NCBI GenBank assembly: GCA_964536025.1
Contig: CAZHXA010000001.1
Span: 62,001 to 126,000, forward strand
Direction: 5' to 3'
DNA length: 64,000 bases
Source of the DNA: RGIG4576 sp964536025
GTDB lineage: Bacteria > Bacteroidota > Bacteroidia > Bacteroidales > Muribaculaceae
The translations under genes and the position numbers were made by a program. Below are positions 61,723-64,000 of this stretch, piece after piece (within the stretch, counting starts at the first letter, position 1; each line of letters opens with the position of its first letter). The notes beneath the pieces are model-generated. The model searched no databases. It was not told where the DNA came from and was given only the letters and a program-made list of their open reading frames with translations.

Positions 61723-62213
61723 TCCCTCACCACCCGAACGTCATATCGAGATACTTTTATAGATATTTCATAAGCCACTGCACCTTTGCGTGGCTTATTT
61801 TCTTTATAATAAAAGCGTTTCCCTTCATCAAAAGACTTAATTGAAAACTGTTTGGATGAATATGGAGGCAAATCACATGGTATTTCAACCGTACGCTCAT
61901 GGAAACGCTCTCCATTAACATCGGCATAGCGAAACTCTATTTCCACATGCGAAATATACAGATTGGTGTTATTAGTAAGCATAAAAGATTCTTTTGCCAC
62001 ACCTCCCGGCTTGGAATACCCTCGCAAACTTATTGCATTTTCGCAAAACGAACTAGCATCATTCACTGCTATAGAATCGACAACTGTGTGTAATGCGGTC
62101 CTTTTATTACTTGACAATTCCAGTTTTTTACGCTTACTGTTCACTCTCGTTTGAGCTTCAAGTCCACACAAGTAGCACGCAAATAACAATATTAAGACTA
62201 AGCTGTTTTTCAT
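61719..62213 (-). CDS. Secreted protein, unknown
   Basis: About 164 residues from ATG 62213 (the frame extends to a TTG at 62234). The signal peptide is MKNSLVLILLFACYLCGLEAQ. The mature part is one beta-rich domain: SFMLTNNTNLYISHVEIEF, HERTVEIPCDLPPYSSKQFSIKSF. This FxLYD-like layout resembles small secreted beta-sandwich domains but is not a firm match. It is the last of at least three secreted-protein genes in a row (17-bp gap). Confidence 0.7.
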   Translation of the reverse strand: MKNSLVLILLFACYLCGLEAQTRVNSKRKKLELSSNKRTALHTVVDSIAVNDASSFCENAISLRGYSKPGGVAKESFMLTNNTNLYISHVEIEFRYADVNGERFHERTVEIPCDLPPYSSKQFSIKSFDEGKRFYYKENKPRKGAVAYEISIKVSRYDVRVVRD

Positions 62214-62230
62214 TTTTTCTCTTATAAGAA

Positions 62231-62833
62231 TCAAAGATAACGCACTCCGATTTTAGAATTTTGCGGATACACTTTTTTGAATCCTTCGGGAGCTTTTACT
62301 TCTTTTTTAGAGGGAACAACCGAAACTCCTTTCAACAATTTAGGTAAAAAACGAGAAAAGTTCACTCTCACTTTCATTTTCACCTCACTACGTTCTATCA
62401 CAAGTTCATCTGCAGTGTTGTTCAACGACGCCACACACATTTGAGGATTTTCAAGGACTGACTCATGTTGCTCACAATATATCCACAACTTAAATTTATC
62501 ACTATCTACCGTAGGAGTACAATAGCCTATCACCGTACCCGGATAGAGCGACATATCTTCGCTATCCACCAAGACAAGACGATAATCATAGAGTACATTA
62601 TTTACACCGCTTTCACATCGTTCAATGACTAAAGTTATTTTTTCATCGGGATAATACCAAACGCCTTCAATGGGGTGTAAATCGCCTGCATCACAACGTG
62701 ATTTAACGGTTTCCTCGTCATAGCCTTTTAATATTTCGCCACGAAAAGTGTAAGGAGAACGTTCATCGGCAACACACCACTGCGATGAGAGCAACGCCAC
62801 CATCAACAGGATATATCGCACGCACGAAATCAT
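62231..62833 (-). CDS. Secreted protein, unknown
   Basis: 200 residues. The signal peptide is MISCVRYILLMVALLSSQWCVA. The mature protein is beta-rich, with IEGVWYYPDEKITLVIERCE suggesting a lipocalin-like or small barrel fold, and several paired Cys. I do not recognise the family. It lies 13 bp after the DUF3078 gene and 17 bp before the next secreted protein, so the three probably share a transcript. Confidence 0.7.
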   Translation of the reverse strand: MISCVRYILLMVALLSSQWCVADERSPYTFRGEILKGYDEETVKSRCDAGDLHPIEGVWYYPDEKITLVIERCESGVNNVLYDYRLVLVDSEDMSLYPGTVIGYCTPTVDSDKFKLWIYCEQHESVLENPQMCVASLNNTADELVIERSEVKMKVRVNFSRFLPKLLKGVSVVPSKKEVKAPEGFKKVYPQNSKIGVRYL

Positions 62834-62846
62834 AACCTAATACATT

Positions 62847-64000
62847 TTAGAATGAATAATTGAATCCGAAACTCAAAATTTCATTGAATTGCCAATATTT
62901 CCAACTTGGGTCTTTGTCGACAGAATCATCATAGCGTAAATGTGCATATAACTTGGTTGACAAATACTTATTAATGGTGAAATTCAATGTATTTTCCCAA
63001 TCACCTTGTATATGGTCATAATTGGTAAATGCAAACAAACGACTTGACCATGTTACTTCATCACATATTTTCCACGACATTTTTGCTTCAAGATTGGAAC
63101 CGAATTCAGTCTTGACATGCTTTCCTTCATCTATACCGAATGAAGTAGGGTCAATTTTCTTTATTTCCCTACAAATATTCATATCTATTGATAACGGAGA
63201 CAATGACATATCAAAAGCCAATGTTTTATCTTTAGATTTTGTGCTGTAAGTCATACCGAGACCTAAGTTCAACTCTGCAGGACTCAAGAATGAAGCTTTC
63301 ATTGTATTGGTATTAGCCTTATAGTTGTTAAACAACTGCGTTTTAAATCGCATAGTTGCCGAATAATACCACCTTTCTATCGCTTTATAACCGAATTTAG
63401 TGTTTATTTGGAACAAATCCTGACTAATACTATATCCACGTAGAGAATCTTGCGGAGCGGAGTTCACACTCACTTTATATTGGACTGTGTTTTCAAACAA
63501 CAATTTTTTATACACGTTTTCATTGAGTTTGACATTCCACACAAAGTTTCCTATAACATTCACATTGTTTTCACCTCCTTGATACCAGTTATCCGACAAA
63601 TACGCTTGCGACAATTGAACAGAAGCATTGAATGAATGAATCCACTTTTTTATCTTCACGGCTTCCGCCTTAGCGCTTTCAACATTTTCATATTTACGTT
63701 CTTCTATCGTTACCATACGATTTGAAGGGTCTGGAGCGATAATGTAAGTTTTGGGAGGCACAGGAAGGTCTTCCTGATTATATTGAACATTTTGAGGATT
63801 GTCAATCATTTCACTGTATCGCATACGACGCACCTTACGAGTATTTTCTATCGACGTTTTAAGCCATTTGTCATTTAAATCAAATGACAAACCGTCCTGT
63901 TTACTGCTTGCACCGCATTTTTCATGACATGCTGTGTCAATAGGTGAATACATTTCAAACACCAATGGAACGAATAAATAATCGGGGGTGTATTTAGGCG
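62847..64000 (-). CDS. DUF3078 outer-membrane beta-barrel-like protein, 5' end missing
   Basis: The reading frame is open to the window edge at 64000, so the start lies outside; about 384 residues are visible. The N-terminal part seen is polar (about 1-105), with a Pro-rich region. The rest is DUF3078: WIHSFNASVQLSQAYLSDNWYQGG is the family hallmark (QxxxxNWxxGG). Alternating beta-strands ending in aromatic F (SFGFNYSF) suggest an outer-membrane barrel. DUF3078 proteins are common in Bacteroidetes and have no established role. It is the first visible gene of a secreted-protein operon. Confidence 0.88.
   Translation of the reverse strand, partial: PKYTPDYLFVPLVFEMYSPIDTACHEKCGASSKQDGLSFDLNDKWLKTSIENTRKVRRMRYSEMIDNPQNVQYNQEDLPVPPKTYIIAPDPSNRMVTIEERKYENVESAKAEAVKIKKWIHSFNASVQLSQAYLSDNWYQGGENNVNVIGNFVWNVKLNENVYKKLLFENTVQYKVSVNSAPQDSLRGYSISQDLFQINTKFGYKAIERWYYSATMRFKTQLFNNYKANTNTMKASFLSPAELNLGLGMTYSTKSKDKTLAFDMSLSPLSIDMNICREIKKIDPTSFGIDEGKHVKTEFGSNLEAKMSWKICDEVTWSSRLFAFTNYDHIQGDWENTLNFTINKYLSTKLYAHLRYDDSVDKDPSWKYWQFNEILSFGFNYSF

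Noticed and set aside
1..64000. CRISPR arrays, insertion sequences, prophage or plasmid genes
   Set aside because: No regularly spaced repeats, transposase, integrase or phage structural genes were found; gene content is chromosomal throughout.

Overview
The window looks like a chromosomal segment of a low-GC anaerobic Bacteroidales bacterium (Muribaculaceae, Bacteroides or Prevotella-like). The evidence is a SusC/SusD pair, a b558-type fumarate reductase, the argR-argG-argC-argD-proC cluster, GldE, DUF5683 and DUF3078 proteins, and many promoters of the Bacteroidetes form TTTG-N19/20-TAnnTTTG. No phage, insertion sequence, CRISPR array or rRNA is visible. The last gene, and probably the first, runs off the window.

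Layout. 1-9.4 kb: a 3' gene fragment, an Lrp/AsnC regulator divergent from an O-acetylhomoserine sulfhydrylase, a flavodoxin-fold reductase with an aldo/keto reductase, RNase R, a SulP anion transporter and a ZIP metal transporter. 9.4-13.0 kb: fumarate reductase/succinate dehydrogenase (cytochrome b, flavoprotein, Fe-S subunit). 13.07-13.2 kb: a structured intergenic element with a 6S-RNA-like fold. 13.2-19.1 kb: ssb and the arginine/proline cluster argR, GNAT acyltransferase, argG, argC, argD, proC, with a candidate ArgR box ahead of argR. 19.2-23.7 kb: parA, parB, a DUF5683 membrane protein and a LysM lytic transglycosylase. 23.9-25.4 kb: ECF sigma factor, short single-TM protein and Spy-like periplasmic protein, arranged like the CnrH/CnrY/CnrX metal-sensing trio. 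25.6-31.4 kb: mltG, an MFS exporter, miaB, an acetate/succinate CoA-transferase and a small membrane protein. 31.5-41.1 kb: a two-gene unit of a C10 (streptopain-like) protease plus a secreted partner, next to a SusC-SusD operon with two accessory lipoproteins. 41.5-48 kb: a DUF2807 beta-helix lipoprotein, tRNA-Pro(GGG), and a TolC/HlyD/ABC-2-permease-pair efflux operon with no ATPase gene. 48-53 kb: an 887-residue secreted beta-helix/propeller protein, a coiled-coil membrane protein, a small secreted protein and tRNA-Pro(UGG). 53-64 kb: truA-speA, a family 2 glycosyltransferase, class II aldolase, gldE with a phosphopantetheinyl transferase and a C69 dipeptidase, and a secreted-protein operon including a DUF3078 protein.

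Central metabolism fits an anaerobe making succinate, acetate and propionate: class II aldolase, fumarate reductase and CoA-transferase. Arginine synthesis (arg cluster) and use (speA) are both present. Nutrient capture (SusCD plus secreted protease), envelope maintenance (MltD-like, MltG, Spy-like) and efflux complete the picture. The items most worth following are the CnrHYX-like sigma trio, the 6S-like RNA, terminator U-tracts that double as -33 promoter boxes, tandem repeats upstream of the susC promoter, the C10 protease partner and the beta-helix/propeller protein.
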